64,000 nucleotides of DNA from Corinectria fuckeliana (lineage: Eukaryota; Ascomycota; Sordariomycetes; Hypocreales; Nectriaceae): the NCBI GenBank assembly GCA_019137255.1, contig WPDH01000281.1, positions 54,931 to 118,930 on the forward strand, written 5' to 3'. The position numbers and the translations under genes were made by a program. Shown in pieces: positions 33,382 to 44,194 of the stretch. The notes under the pieces were generated by a model, which worked only from the letters and a program-made list of their open reading frames with translations, made no database searches and was not told the origin of the DNA. Numbering within the stretch: position 1 is the stretch's first letter; each line of letters opens with the position of its first letter.

Positions 33382-34582
33382 TCATTCAACTGTAACGCAT
33401 GTCTTGACCCCGTAGCTGTGCACTCTCTTTGGCTCTTCGGGATCCTGACTCAACCGATGCTGCTCTTCAACGACAGTCTCCACGTCTATCTGACGATTAC
33501 TTATCTGCAGTTGGACCGTACTGTCGCCCTTGAAACTTCTCTTGAACAAGCTCGAGAACCGTGCAATCAGAGGTTTAAAGGTCGGGAGGCAAGCGCAAGT
33601 GATTGCCATGGTCAGTTCCGCGAGGGACCAAGAAGCCTCCACGACGTTCCACCAGGTTTGATCCGGTTCAGGTTTGAGCCACTGCAATCGTAAGATTGAC
33701 ACGGCGACGGTCCTAGTTGGTGCTGTTAGGGACACTGGGTTGGCATGCCTGGTGCGGATAACTTACAAGAAACCGAGGCCGAAAACACCCATCAGGAAAA
33801 TCTTGTGGGAGCGTCGCAGGTTGAGCTTCCATATGACGGGTAGCGGGAGGAGAATGATGGCGAAATCTGTGACGATGTTGAAGATGCCGTTGAAGTACCA
33901 CCATGTCGTTCTATGTGGAATGATGCATCTCCCTTTAGCTTTTGGGTCCCAGAGGGCTTTCAACGGGATACACTCCACGAAGCTCATAATAGCTTGGGAC
34001 ACGGCCCACAAGGTCAAAATGACGATGGATACGACGAAGACAATGCGCATTCTGGACACGGACATGAGGCGGTAGTATTGCAGAAGAAAGGTCAGCTTGA
34101 CCCAGTACAGGGTCACCATGTAGAAGACGATGGACACCCAGAAGCACTAGAGGTTGTCAGATAGGGAGCTGCTTCAAGACTGAGCGTCAACTTGCCCGTT
34201 CGTAAAGTGTCAGTGTCTCTTCTGACAGGGTGGACTCATGTCTCCCAAGGCCATATCGAGTCACTGTTTTGTTAGCGGATGTGTTTGAATGGGATGGGTT
34301 TGAGAAGAGCTTACTCGATATCATCGCGACGCCGCAGCCAATGATACATGTCTGTAGGTTGACCTATATTAACAGTTGAACAGAGCCACTTGGTTAATGT
34401 GCTATATTTACCAATGCGACAACCGCAGCCATGTCATCCAGTCCGAATTCCTTGATCGACGTCCGACACAAAACACGCAGCCCGACCATGAGCGTGGCGA
34501 TAGAAAGCAGCACGACAACGACGGCGATCAAGACCGGCGCCCTGGTTTGGACATCGTCAGCGGACGACTCTGAGAGCGCCAT
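33382..34582 (-). CDS. Rhodopsin-domain (PTH11/SAT4-like) integral membrane protein
   Basis: Five exons (34582-34412, 34363-34315, 34263-34196, 34146-33767, 33712-33382) give 332 aa. Hydrophobic segments in order: VLIAVVVVLLSIATLMV, DDMAAVVALVNL, FWVSIVFYMVTLYWVKLTFLL, IVFVVSIVILTLWAVSQ, YFNGIFNIVTDFAIILLPLPVIW, a segment around KIFLMGVFGLGFLTVAVSI, and one near ELTMAITCACLPTF, about seven in all. The NIVTDFAIILLPLPVIW stretch and a late CLPTFKPL are typical of this fungal family. No CFEM cysteine domain is present. Exon 3 to 4 needs a GC-AG intron (donor G/GCAAGT at 34195). The cytosolic tail is charged and is the probable signalling part. Ligand unknown. Confidence 0.85.
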
Positions 34583-35832
34583 GATTTTTTGTTTCTGATG
34601 ACAAAGAGTTCGGGAGCGGTGATTATCGGGTTGGGCATTGCCACGCAGAATGGGGGTCTGGGGTTAGCCAGGTATTATCTGTTGCGGCCCGGGGGAAGCC
34701 GTCTAATCTCAGACCGATTTGGCAACTTGGATTCCGACTTGAAAGTCAAAGATGGGCAGGTTTTGACGGAAGCAGGCAATGCGCGAATCTAGAGTACGCC
34801 AGGTTGGCAGACTGGAATGTGTAAGGCGGGGGGTGGACCAGCCCATTTCCATTTCAGGTCGAGGTCGCTATATTGTATGAGTAATTAGGGACGCACGGCA
34901 CACGGCACATGATCTAGATGCGTGGCGTACGTCCTCCATATTGGTATATGAGCCTATAAGGAGGCAACAACAGCAAGCCACTTCTGGGCGTTGGCTAGTG
35001 ACGACGTGGTTGAAGCATGCGGATATGCCACGATGCGTCAATGGGCAACTCTAGCATTTGAGGTGCTCACTCGGCTGGACTAACACCTAGAACAAGGTCA
35101 CGAGAGAGTTCGATTCTCTCCTGATAACGGCGTGTTCCGTCCACTTGGCGGGGAATGTCTGCAGTGGGAAATGGCCGGAAGACGGGTTTCAAGCTTAACT
35201 TTGAGGCAGACGCCTCAAGCATACGGGATGTCGATCTCCCTGCCAGACTCAAACCAGGTAGTCGGGATCAAAGGTCTCAGGGCGTCCAGGGTAAATCCAG
35301 TGGCTCATCACTTGCCAGGCCGCTCTTCATGGGACGCGGCCTGGATGCAGCGTCGACCCTTCCCTGATCTGCGGCACTCTCTGCTATATCGATTGCAGAT
35401 ATGATTATCTGTGACCTTCGCTAGGTCGTCTAGGTATGAAATAAATGACCTAAGCCACTAGAGGGTTTGTCATCGTCAATACTGGGACAGATTCTACATT
35501 GCCTTTGTATACACAAAGATAACAGCCTCGTCGCCTACTCGCGTGGGCTGCACTGCACATTTTTGACATCTCTAGAGGGCCCCAAAATATAGCAGGGGAT
35601 GTTTTTCGAACTACTGGAAATGTAATAAATATCACGGCTTCAGTGCGGGTTCACTACAGCTGTGTTCAACCATTCAACAGAACGATCTCATGGGGCTGTG
35701 TCCGTTGCTGCCTGGGCGGGGCGAACTCGAGATCCCTGTCACCATTGTCAGCTGGAGGATAAGAGGTGAGACTGAGCCCTGACCAAACCTCACCAATCTA
35801 AATACCTCATCAACTCATGTCCAACGTTTAAT
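34583..35832. other. Divergent intergenic region, 1.25 kb
   Basis: Contains the promoters of the membrane protein (-) and HET protein (+). A lone tRNA-like T-arm occurs near 35107 (see rejected items). No gene was seen. Confidence 0.5.
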
Positions 35833-37887
35833 ATGGCACGCCTTTGCCATCTTTGTGGATCAATCACTCGAGAAAAGCTCCCTCCTTTCCCCGAGGAAGC
35901 ATTCAGACGAACCCTCAGCGGCAAACCCCACTTCCAGCAACTGTACAAGAAAAGTCCTGATGCCTCACTTGACGCCCTCGGTCTCAGATTCCATCCGGAT
36001 CTCGATAGCCTGCGCCATGCGGCGGAGCAAGGTTGCAGTCTATGCCGCTTGGTCGAGTCCCAAGCCGATGCTGTTCTCTCCGACATTGAGCGCCTGGGAG
36101 AGCCGGTTCTTGGACCATTTCTAGCCCAACCCAACTTCGACTTGTATGTCACGCAACGCCCTGAAGACGGGGATGGTTTCTGGGTCTTGTCAAATGCCAC
36201 CTGGAGAGAAGGGAGATATATTGTTCCTGTAGCTGCTATCGGTTTCGGTGCCGACGAAGGTATTGGATCTACATAAACTCAGTGTGTTCATTTGCAGTGC
36301 TAACTAGGCTTAGGCGACCCTTTAGCAAGGCGGTTCAAAGGGCGGCTTATCAAAGAAAGAGTTGACGGCGAGACTCTCGCGCGTGTGCAAAGCTGGATAG
36401 TTGCATGTGACGGACACGAGCGCTGCTCTCAGACGAGTCAGGCTTTACCTTCGCGAGTCCTCGACGTAGGGTTGGCTGACAGCGGGAGTTTGGTCAAACT
36501 CGTCGAGACCTCCGCCGGACAACAAGACAGATACATTGCCCTCAGCTACTGTTGGGGAGGCGGGACAAAGCAGTACGTGACGACCAAAGAGACGCTGGAT
36601 GAGAAGACGCAGGGCATCGACGTCGAGTCACTGCCAACGACATTCCGTGATGCAATCACCTTGTCAAGGAGGCTGGGAGTGCGCTACCTGTGGATCGATA
36701 GCCTTTGCATCTGTCAAGACCACATGGAGGATTGGGAACGGGAGTCTTCGCGAATGGCTGCGATATATGCCAATGCATACCTCACGGTAGCAGCAACAGG
36801 ATCAGACAATAGCGAAGGAGGCTTATTCTTCCCTCGTGGTCCTCCCAAAAGCGTTCGCCTCCCATTTCAAACTGCAGGTTTCGACCATGGCACGCTGATA
36901 GCCATTGCTGAGCCACTCGACAAGGAAGTCATCAAGCATTATCACCTCGACATGAGAAAGGAACCTCTCACTCAAAGGGCGTGGGGGTTCCAAGAACGCG
37001 TTCTGTCCCGCCGAGTGCTGCACTTTGCAAAGGACCAGCTTTACTTTGAATGCCTGGAACGAACCGTTGCAGAGGACGGCCTGACGTTGCCCTACCGGTT
37101 CCACTACGCCTCGGAAGCGGGAGATGGGGATCTTATGAATGCTTCTCCCCACTCCATACGCGGTGCTACATCAAGCGATCATCTGTCGCAGTGGTATGCG
37201 ATACTACGGGCGTACGGTCCGCGCAAACTCTCGATCCATTCCGACAAACTCCCCGCCTTGACCGGAATCGCAAAGATCTTCCAGTCACTACTCAAAGATG
37301 AGTATGTCGCTGGCATCTGGAAGGGCTCCATCCACGAGGGGCTCTGCTGGCAGCCGTTGCGCTGTCGCAAGGAGTCCGACGAGTACCGTGCTCCATCGTG
37401 GTCGTGGGCATCAGTCGACGGCATTCCTGCCACGGGGTTCCGATCACAGGCAGAGCCAATCGCCAAAATCATCGACTGTCATGTCGACGTCGACGGTGAA
37501 AACCCCTTTGGCAGAGTCAAGGACGGCTGGATCAAGATGGAAGCCCCTCTGGTACCTCTGGTGCTCTCACAAACAAAAGGGCCAACGGGTCACATGCACC
37601 TCAGGGTCCCGGATGGCGACGAAAAGGGGTCTTATGCCGACTTTGACACGCTCGAGCGTTCTTATGATGACTCGGCTGAGCGGGTTCGTAATATGAAGCT
37701 GTTCGCTTTAGTAATTGCGCGGAAAAAACGCATTGAAGAAGATTCTGATGATACATATCACTCACTGATTGTATCACCTACAGAGACGGGTGGCGAAGCA
37801 ATGAAAAGATTGGGAATCATGTTACTGGCTAAAGAGAGCTTTGGGCCAAAAGACCTTGAGTCTTGGAAGGCAGTCAAATTAGTTTAA
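35833..37887 (+). CDS. HET-domain (heterokaryon incompatibility) protein
   Basis: Two exons (35833-36259, 36314-37887; 54-bp intron with GCTAAC branch site) give 666 aa. The N-terminus has the Cys-rich MARLCHLCG motif and the CSLCRLVES block often seen before HET. The linker WIVACDGHERCSQ and LPSRVLDVG precede the three HET blocks: YIALSYCWGG (~residue 216), YLWIDSLCICQD and LTQRAWGFQERVLSRRVLHF. A late RAPSWSWASVDG follows. It probably acts in the cytoplasm as a cell-death effector in vegetative incompatibility, in an allele- or partner-dependent way that is not predictable here. The gene is intact, unlike the HET gene at the left edge and the HET fossil just downstream. Confidence 0.92.
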
Positions 37888-37975
37888 TACCAAAACTCGT
37901 TGACTAACTTTACGAGCCATCATCCCGCTTTGTTACTCAGGCAATATCATCCGCTCTTTACCGTAATTTTGCTGC

Positions 37976-38353
37976 ATGTCGGTATACTCTCATTGTGCTG
38001 CTGCTTTGGTTTTTCCATCGCCACTTCCCACTCTACCAGAACCCTTGTGGGAACGAGCTGGGTCTCTCAGCACTCGATCATCGACATGCTACTTCTTGCT
38101 TCATCGAGAGGCTGATCCCTGGGATACCATTGGCTTGCCCCTACCATCCCAGTATAGACTCTCTAGCCCTATCTGCCCCGCTAAGATGTTTGCAGCAGTA
38201 AGGCTGACTAGAAGCCGTGGCCAAGCAGAGTATTCTCGTTTCATTCGTAGCCAAAGAATTGACCTCGACGCTGGGTCTCGAGGACCTTTGCAGTTGGCTG
38301 CCCGCTGGCTGCATGACTGTGCAGCAAATCACAGGTGCTGTCAACATCCGTAG
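37976..38353 (+). pseudogene. Fragment of a HET-type gene (N-terminal linker only)
   Basis: Near 38220-38350 the frame encodes LQLAARWLHDCAANHRCC, which resembles the AxxWLxxCxxNHxxC motif that precedes the HET domain in many HET proteins. The upstream portion (READPWDTIGLPLPSQY, FIRSQRIDL) also fits that N-terminal region. It stops at once and no HET core follows, so this is a short fossil. It sits right after an intact HET gene and could be a decayed tandem copy. Confidence 0.45.
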
Positions 38354-39555
38354 GTGTCCTGCCCTCCCGCGTCATTGAACGAAGACTAGGAGGTGATTAA
38401 TAGACCTGACAAATATTCAGACTTGGTTCTGGTTTAGTGGACAGCAAGTACTTGAAGGGTATAAGATAGAAGTGGCTCCTCGTGACTTTTTGTCACACTC
38501 ACACTCGGTCCGTATAATAAGACGAAGACTAAAACTCTTGTATAACACGCTTCGTGATTCAAAAACTGTAATTCCCACAACTAGTGACTAGATAATCTTC
38601 TCAATAGCCCACCCGTAGGGCAAAGGATGGCACAGTTCATACAGCCCTCCTTTCGCCGCAGAACTGGAACGACGTCTCGTGGCGCAAGCTCGAAGAATGA
38701 CTCGCTCAGACCAGTCGCTTAAGCCAAGCTCCCGTCGATAAGATCGTATGGGGGGTATGGGTAGTTACCACTGAGTTTGATGAGAGATCTGCAGCCGCTT
38801 GAATGGGTGTGGTTCCGCGGTGCGACGTACTTACCGATCAATTCATCGCGGTCATGGGGAAAACTAGATCACTGGCTAGATGGGACAAGCATCTTCGTCA
38901 TTAACAGCGACAAGCTTTTACTCTAACCGTGCCATTTAGGGCTGGGTCATAGCATGCCCTTTGAGAGGGGACATTTCTTCATTCCTGACTTGGCGAGTCA
39001 GGCTTAAATTCTTTCTCGCGTTAGTAGTCGAGAGCCAAGAGCCCCGATCACCAATTCATCCAACTTCGGTAGTCCACTCTGACTCATGATTCATGCGCCT
39101 CTCGTAGACAGACGCATCCACTCAAGGTTGTTGGGAGTTGATCTACGCCACAGCACCTCAATTCGTAGTCTCGTACCACAGTCCGAATTGGTGGCTTAGT
39201 GCTGCCGTGGAGAGCAGTCGTCGTCAACTCATTGACGTAGGCAGCTAAAGTTCAGCCAGACGAATTGCTTGGCTTCATAGAATTATTGCCTCCTTGCGGA
39301 CTACTCTCTCTCATCGAAGCGGAACGCCAGTTGGGTTGTTCCTACAAACACAATTCCAAGGAGGCTGCAAGGGCGGCTTCGTATGACTCCCATGGGAATA
39401 TTACATGCCTAAAACTTGGACACCCTTTAACCAGCGTTATGCACGTTCTCACAAGCTCCTAATTTAGTTGTAGGTCTCTCAGACTGTCGAAGCTCTGTCA
39501 ATTACTCATTATCATCTTGTCTCCACATTGCCCGGCTGCCTGACCTACGGCTATC
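38354..39555. other. Intergenic, no gene recognised
   Basis: About 1.2 kb with only short chance frames. It lies between the HET fragment and a transporter fragment. Confidence 0.5.
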
Positions 39556-40053
39556 GTGTCCGCCTTTCCCGGTGGAGATTTCTCCGGTGGCCTGAGTACA
39601 GCACCGCTTAGAGACAAACTCGGTTGTAAATGGACCATCTTGACTAGCGCTGTCACGTTTCCCCTCGAGGGCGGCTTGCAGACTGGAGCTCCTCTCTCTA
39701 TCACTACCATGAGCCTCTTACTCTTCAACCTACAATGTCAACATAGCAGTTCAATCAACACGGACGACGATTCAGGGCATTCCTCCGGCTGGAAAACCAG
39801 TTCCCAAAGTGTCGCTCTTACAGCACAAACAATTCGCCTCACAAAGTACCGTCATCGTCTTAACGATGGAGAGATCTACGCTGACGCAGTTACAACCCGT
39901 CAGCACAGCCGAGACACGTGTCACGTTTGCATTAAGCAGCTGTTGAAGAGGTATAAATCCCTGGCTGAGGAATTGCCTGATAAGTGGAGGGCGCTCCAGT
40001 GGCAGGACTTTGGCAAGCACTGCGCCGAGGTACAAGTGACGTGGAAGAAGTGA
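39556..40053 (+). pseudogene. MFS sugar-transporter fossil fused in frame to an unknown tail
   Basis: Nt ~39556-39690 encode about 45 residues matching the loop between helices 2 and 3 of sugar-type MFS transporters: a glycine-rich start, then APLRDKLGCKWTIL (the D-x-x-GR-K/R signature with GR changed to GC) and GGLQTGA. No other transporter parts are visible nearby. The same frame continues through ATG 39709 to a stop at 40053 with a 114-residue basic tail of unknown type, which could be a separate small gene starting at 39709. The transporter part cannot function. Confidence 0.5.
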
Positions 40054-40149
40054 TGTCTCAAGGTCGTTTGGCTTTCAAACAAAGTATCTGGTTGCTGTTC
40101 CTGTTGTATCATTGTTGATCATCTCCATCGTAAACTAGACTACCCTCGA

Positions 40150-42314
40150 CTACCACAACTCCCACATCTGGTTCCCTATCGATATAAGCCGATTGAACAG
40201 TTGATCTCTCATCAACACCGCCGTGAGGTGAAACTCCTGGCCATCCTTGGCTTCAATCGCCAGCCCATCCACAATCTCCTTGCCCATCGCCCACCCGACG
40301 ACAATCTTGCTTTTCCAACCTAGGCCGCCAACCTTCCTGATCCCACCGACATTACCTATTGCCACGGCCCAGACTGGCTTCACACCCTCTGTGCTGGGCG
40401 ACCAGGCCACAGCCGGAGTCGTGGCTGTCGTCGTGATGTACGCGAAGCCCTTCTTGCCGTTGTAGCGCGCGGGGAACTGGATCGGGCCTGTAGCTGGGTT
40501 GTACGTTTTGTCCTGGACGACTCCCAGACGGTCCTTGGCGTGTTTAGCACCTGCTTTGGCTTTGGCCTTGTCTGCGGCGAATGCAGTGCGGACGCCGCCT
40601 TTTGTGGTTCCGCGGAGAAAGTTCATGATGCGATGCGTCTTCGGATGCTTCTGTTCTGGCTGGGGTTTCTCGTCCTCTTCTGCTATTGCGTCGGCGTCAG
40701 GTTGAATAGCCGTGTTGATTTCCCCGTCCGTAGCTCCTTTCGCGATGTTAGTCCTTTCGCAATTCCAACACGCCATAGAGACGACCTACCTAGATGATCC
40801 AAATCTTCGCCTGCAGTTGCATGTGGCACAACTGGGGGTGCTACATCCGAGGCGGGGGCAGGTGGGAGCGGAGCCTTGTTGCTCTCGCCAACACGAAGAA
40901 GCGTAATCGTAAGCTGGGCATTCGTCGGGACTCCTTTCAAGATGGTGTTGCCCAGCTCGACATATTTCGCCCATCGGGGATAGGTCCTGTCGATAAAGGC
41001 CAAACCTGGGGTTATAATTGGGTCGCCGAAGAAGACGAAGCCGTAGACAAATCCCAGTCCCTTCAAGGCCATGTAAGACGTCGTCCAGAGCGATCCAAAA
41101 AGAATCAGAAGCATGACCGAAGCGAGGACCAGTTTTGGCCGGAGGAGGGGAAACGGCGCCGTTGGACTCAGCGCGTTGCCGAGCCTCTCCCAAGTATCGA
41201 CAAAGTCGGCAACGAGACGCATTGTAGGGCGGGTTTTAGCCCACATGGCCTTTGAGATTGGCTCCTTAGTTTTGTCGTGTTTGGCAGACGGGTTATCCCC
41301 GCTGGCTTTGTCTTTGGCGTCACTCGCATCTTCGATAAGTTGAGCCGGGTCCGCGACAGTGCCGTCGTCGTCCCCGTCGGCCTCGGGGTGTTTTCCCGCA
41401 GCAGTGCTGACGATGATCTAGTGTTTTAGTTAGTAGTGTCCCTAGGTGCTTGAGTTGAGCCTTACACCTGAACATACGGTCGATATGCTGGTTACGAAAT
41501 TCCGGGCTTCCTGCTCGACGGCCTCGCCCTTGTGCTTCTCAGGGGCGCCAGTCACTGAATCGTCGGAGCCGAGAACCCCGGCAGCAGGTGTTTGTACGCC
41601 TCCGGACTTGGAGTCGATGAGGGATGGGGGTGCTGGTGGGAAGCATACATCTCGGGCTTGGTCCGAGAGAATGAGGGCAATGGCAAAAACAGCCATGGCG
41701 GGCACTAGCAAATCGAGCATCCAGGCCACACCGTAAACTGCAAGGAAGGCAGACGTTCTCTGATACTCTCGCCAAGACCGAAGGCGAACAATGTGCTTCC
41801 AAAACGAAAAGAGGCCGACGAGAACCGTCATGTAAAAGCGCTCCAGCTGAGCCCTGAGTTTATCGGGGGAGAATTCCTCGTGTTCGGAGATGTTCAGATC
41901 CAGCTGTCCCAGCGGCGGCTCCTCGAGGCTCTTGACGTGGAAGACCTGCTTGTCGAACCGGCGAACCAAGGTCCAAAGCTGCTCGTTGTCCAAGCCCCCG
42001 ACGACATGGGTCGGGACGTCGTTGACCTCGCAGTTCCAGCCCATGTCGCGCACTTCGCCGTCTGCTCGCGCGTGTGCAAGCTGGCTGGCGCCTTTCTCCT
42101 CGAGCGGGACATTTTTGCTGTCCTCGGCGAGCCGGTGGCTTGCTGTTGGCAACTCGTGATCGTACGCTTCGACAATCTCGGGCTCGCTGCCCGAGCTGAG
42201 GGTCGGGTTGGTGTTGATGCTGGGGTTGTAGGGTTGCTGAAGCGGCTCTTCAACTTCAACTCCAACTCCAACTCCAACAACATCGTCAGCTTCAACAACG
42301 CGTGGAGCCGCCAT
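40150..42314 (-). CDS. DUF3292-family membrane protein
   Basis: Three exons (42314-41478, 41417-40790, 40736-40150) give 683 aa; introns are 60 and 53 bp. Family landmarks are MGWNCEVNDVPTHVVGGLDN, LWTLVRRFDKQVFHVK, LDLNISEHEEFSPDKLRAQLER and RLRSWREYQRTSAF. A long hydrophobic segment follows (VAWMLDLLVPAMAVFAIALIL), another is VLASVMLLILFGSLWTTSY, and a third is the GLGFVYGFVFFGDP region. The C-terminal part is a basic, Ala/Lys-rich helix followed by a folded domain (TYNPATGPIQFPARYNG, FHLTAVLMRD). The function of DUF3292 proteins is unknown to me. The N-terminus contains a GVGVGVEVE run encoded by a short trinucleotide-like repeat (about 42250-42300). Confidence 0.8.
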
Positions 42315-44194
42315 TGCTGCTGCTGCTAATAGATGGCAGTAGGGCTTTTGTGAGGTAGGATCCGTCGAAGAAGCTAAGCGTGGGCATGTCCTTGCGGAAT
42401 ATCTATGTCAGTTGAACCTGTCTCCAATACCATCTGGATTATATTTATTACAGCCCCGCCGCCCATTGAGCGTCATGGAAATTCCGCCAGCAAGTCGTGA
42501 CGTCACATGGCGTCACGAGTGAAACAACCAACACTCTGCCGTCATTCCGGCGCGCCAACACGCTAATAACCAATGTTCTGTTCATGCTGGGCATTCCCTT
42601 CGCGGTCAAGTGGATGTTTACATAAGTCCGGCTGGAAATGCTGAGCAGCAACACTACTATTTATATCTACAGAAAGGAGGCCAATTGCCCTTTCTATCGT
42701 GGCTGACTCACGGTATGTAGATGGCGGTTTGTTGTGACATATTCTAGTCGGCCTGAAGACACAGAGGTCTCAATGCGTCGACTGATATTGAAGCCTTTAA
42801 AAGACTTGCTGGGTCGACGAACAGGTTCGTCAGTGAACAAGGGGCACTATAGACTAATGATAGGAACAATGGTAGATCACTAATTCCACCTCTCCAAACG
42901 GTGCTTGGGTCTTTGTCCGTGCTTTGCTCTTCAAATACCCCAAAGCTGTGATACAGCGTTCCTCGGGGACCATTAGATGGTAGAGTATAACCCCTAAGGC
43001 GGAGTGGTGACCATCGTGCTGCACGGCATTGCTGGCTTATGGCATACCCGACACAGCTGGTAATTGAACGGGTAATCTTACCACAGCTCCGCAAGATGTT
43101 CTAGAAGCTCATTATTTACCCTTTTCAAAGAGTTGTAGACATACTTGGTCACTCTAGATACAGCACCCAGCTTATCCTGGTAACGTGAGTTCACTTAAGG
43201 AGTATCTGCGTAAGAGACTTTCCCAACCATAGACATCGACTGGATGTCTTTGCAACCCCATCCCTAGATCAGACTTATACGGACCACGCCCTAGGGATAT
43301 CCCATTGTTGCATCGCAACTGAAGCATTTGCAGAGTGTCTGTGCTTAGTTGTTAGAGCCCTCGATGCATTCATTAATACAACACTTCATGAGCTGATGTC
43401 TCCCCTGCCAGCTAGTCATTTGAGATCCAATGGAGTATTCTCGATTTGGGGCCACTCTTAACAAGGCCGTTCGTTCGGTATGATCTGCCTTGGAAAAGTG
43501 AAAGAGAGTTGCACAACTTACCTGGCTAAGCCGCAGTGTCAACTCGTAGACAGTCGCGCAGTTCTCATCGAGACCTGACTGCAAGTACCATCCATTGTCA
43601 ACGCCTGTTTACCCAGCTTCGCCCAATTGATAACGCATCAATACAGCTACCTAATCTAAACGGCCCGGCCTGTCGGCACGTTGGGGTCTTCTAATCATTT
43701 ATTATTTCACTTGAAAAGTGAGATGGAACATAATACAGGTAACCCTCGCTCTTGTCCAACCTGAATGTTGCTACGCCACATCTCCCCTCCTAAATCCTTC
43801 TCGCCAATCGCCATATCGAATTTACTTCAAGCTTACATGATACTCGTCACTGTTTAGTGAGCTAACAAGTGACCGCGGACGTGTCGAAGATATCTTATTG
43901 GTTAGCTCGCCAATGGGGAGTCCTCCACGTAAATACACAACTACGGCTTACGTGTAGCGGCTGTGCTACCTTGGCCAGAATCACAATGCCACAATCAGAC
44001 ATCGCTCTCATCCAGGGCCAAATGAGCCTCATAATCTGTCTCCTAGTAACGCCATGAGTGAGCAAGGACATATATAACAGTCTTCCTCGCCGCTCTTCTG
44101 TCAGTCAAGTCAACCACACACACTGATCATATTTCCAGACACTAGTAAACCACCTTGTCTCAGTTCTGTACGCTCGAGATTCCGATCCGCTTCG
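42315..44194. other. Divergent intergenic region, 1.9 kb
   Basis: Promoters of the DUF3292 gene (-) and the carboxypeptidase-like gene (+). Open frames are short and featureless. Confidence 0.5.

Noticed and set aside
35090..35140. Perfect tRNA-like T-arm (GAGAG TTCGATT CTCTC) near 35107
   Set aside because: No matching acceptor stem, D-arm or anticodon arm could be placed around it; probably chance or a very old relic.
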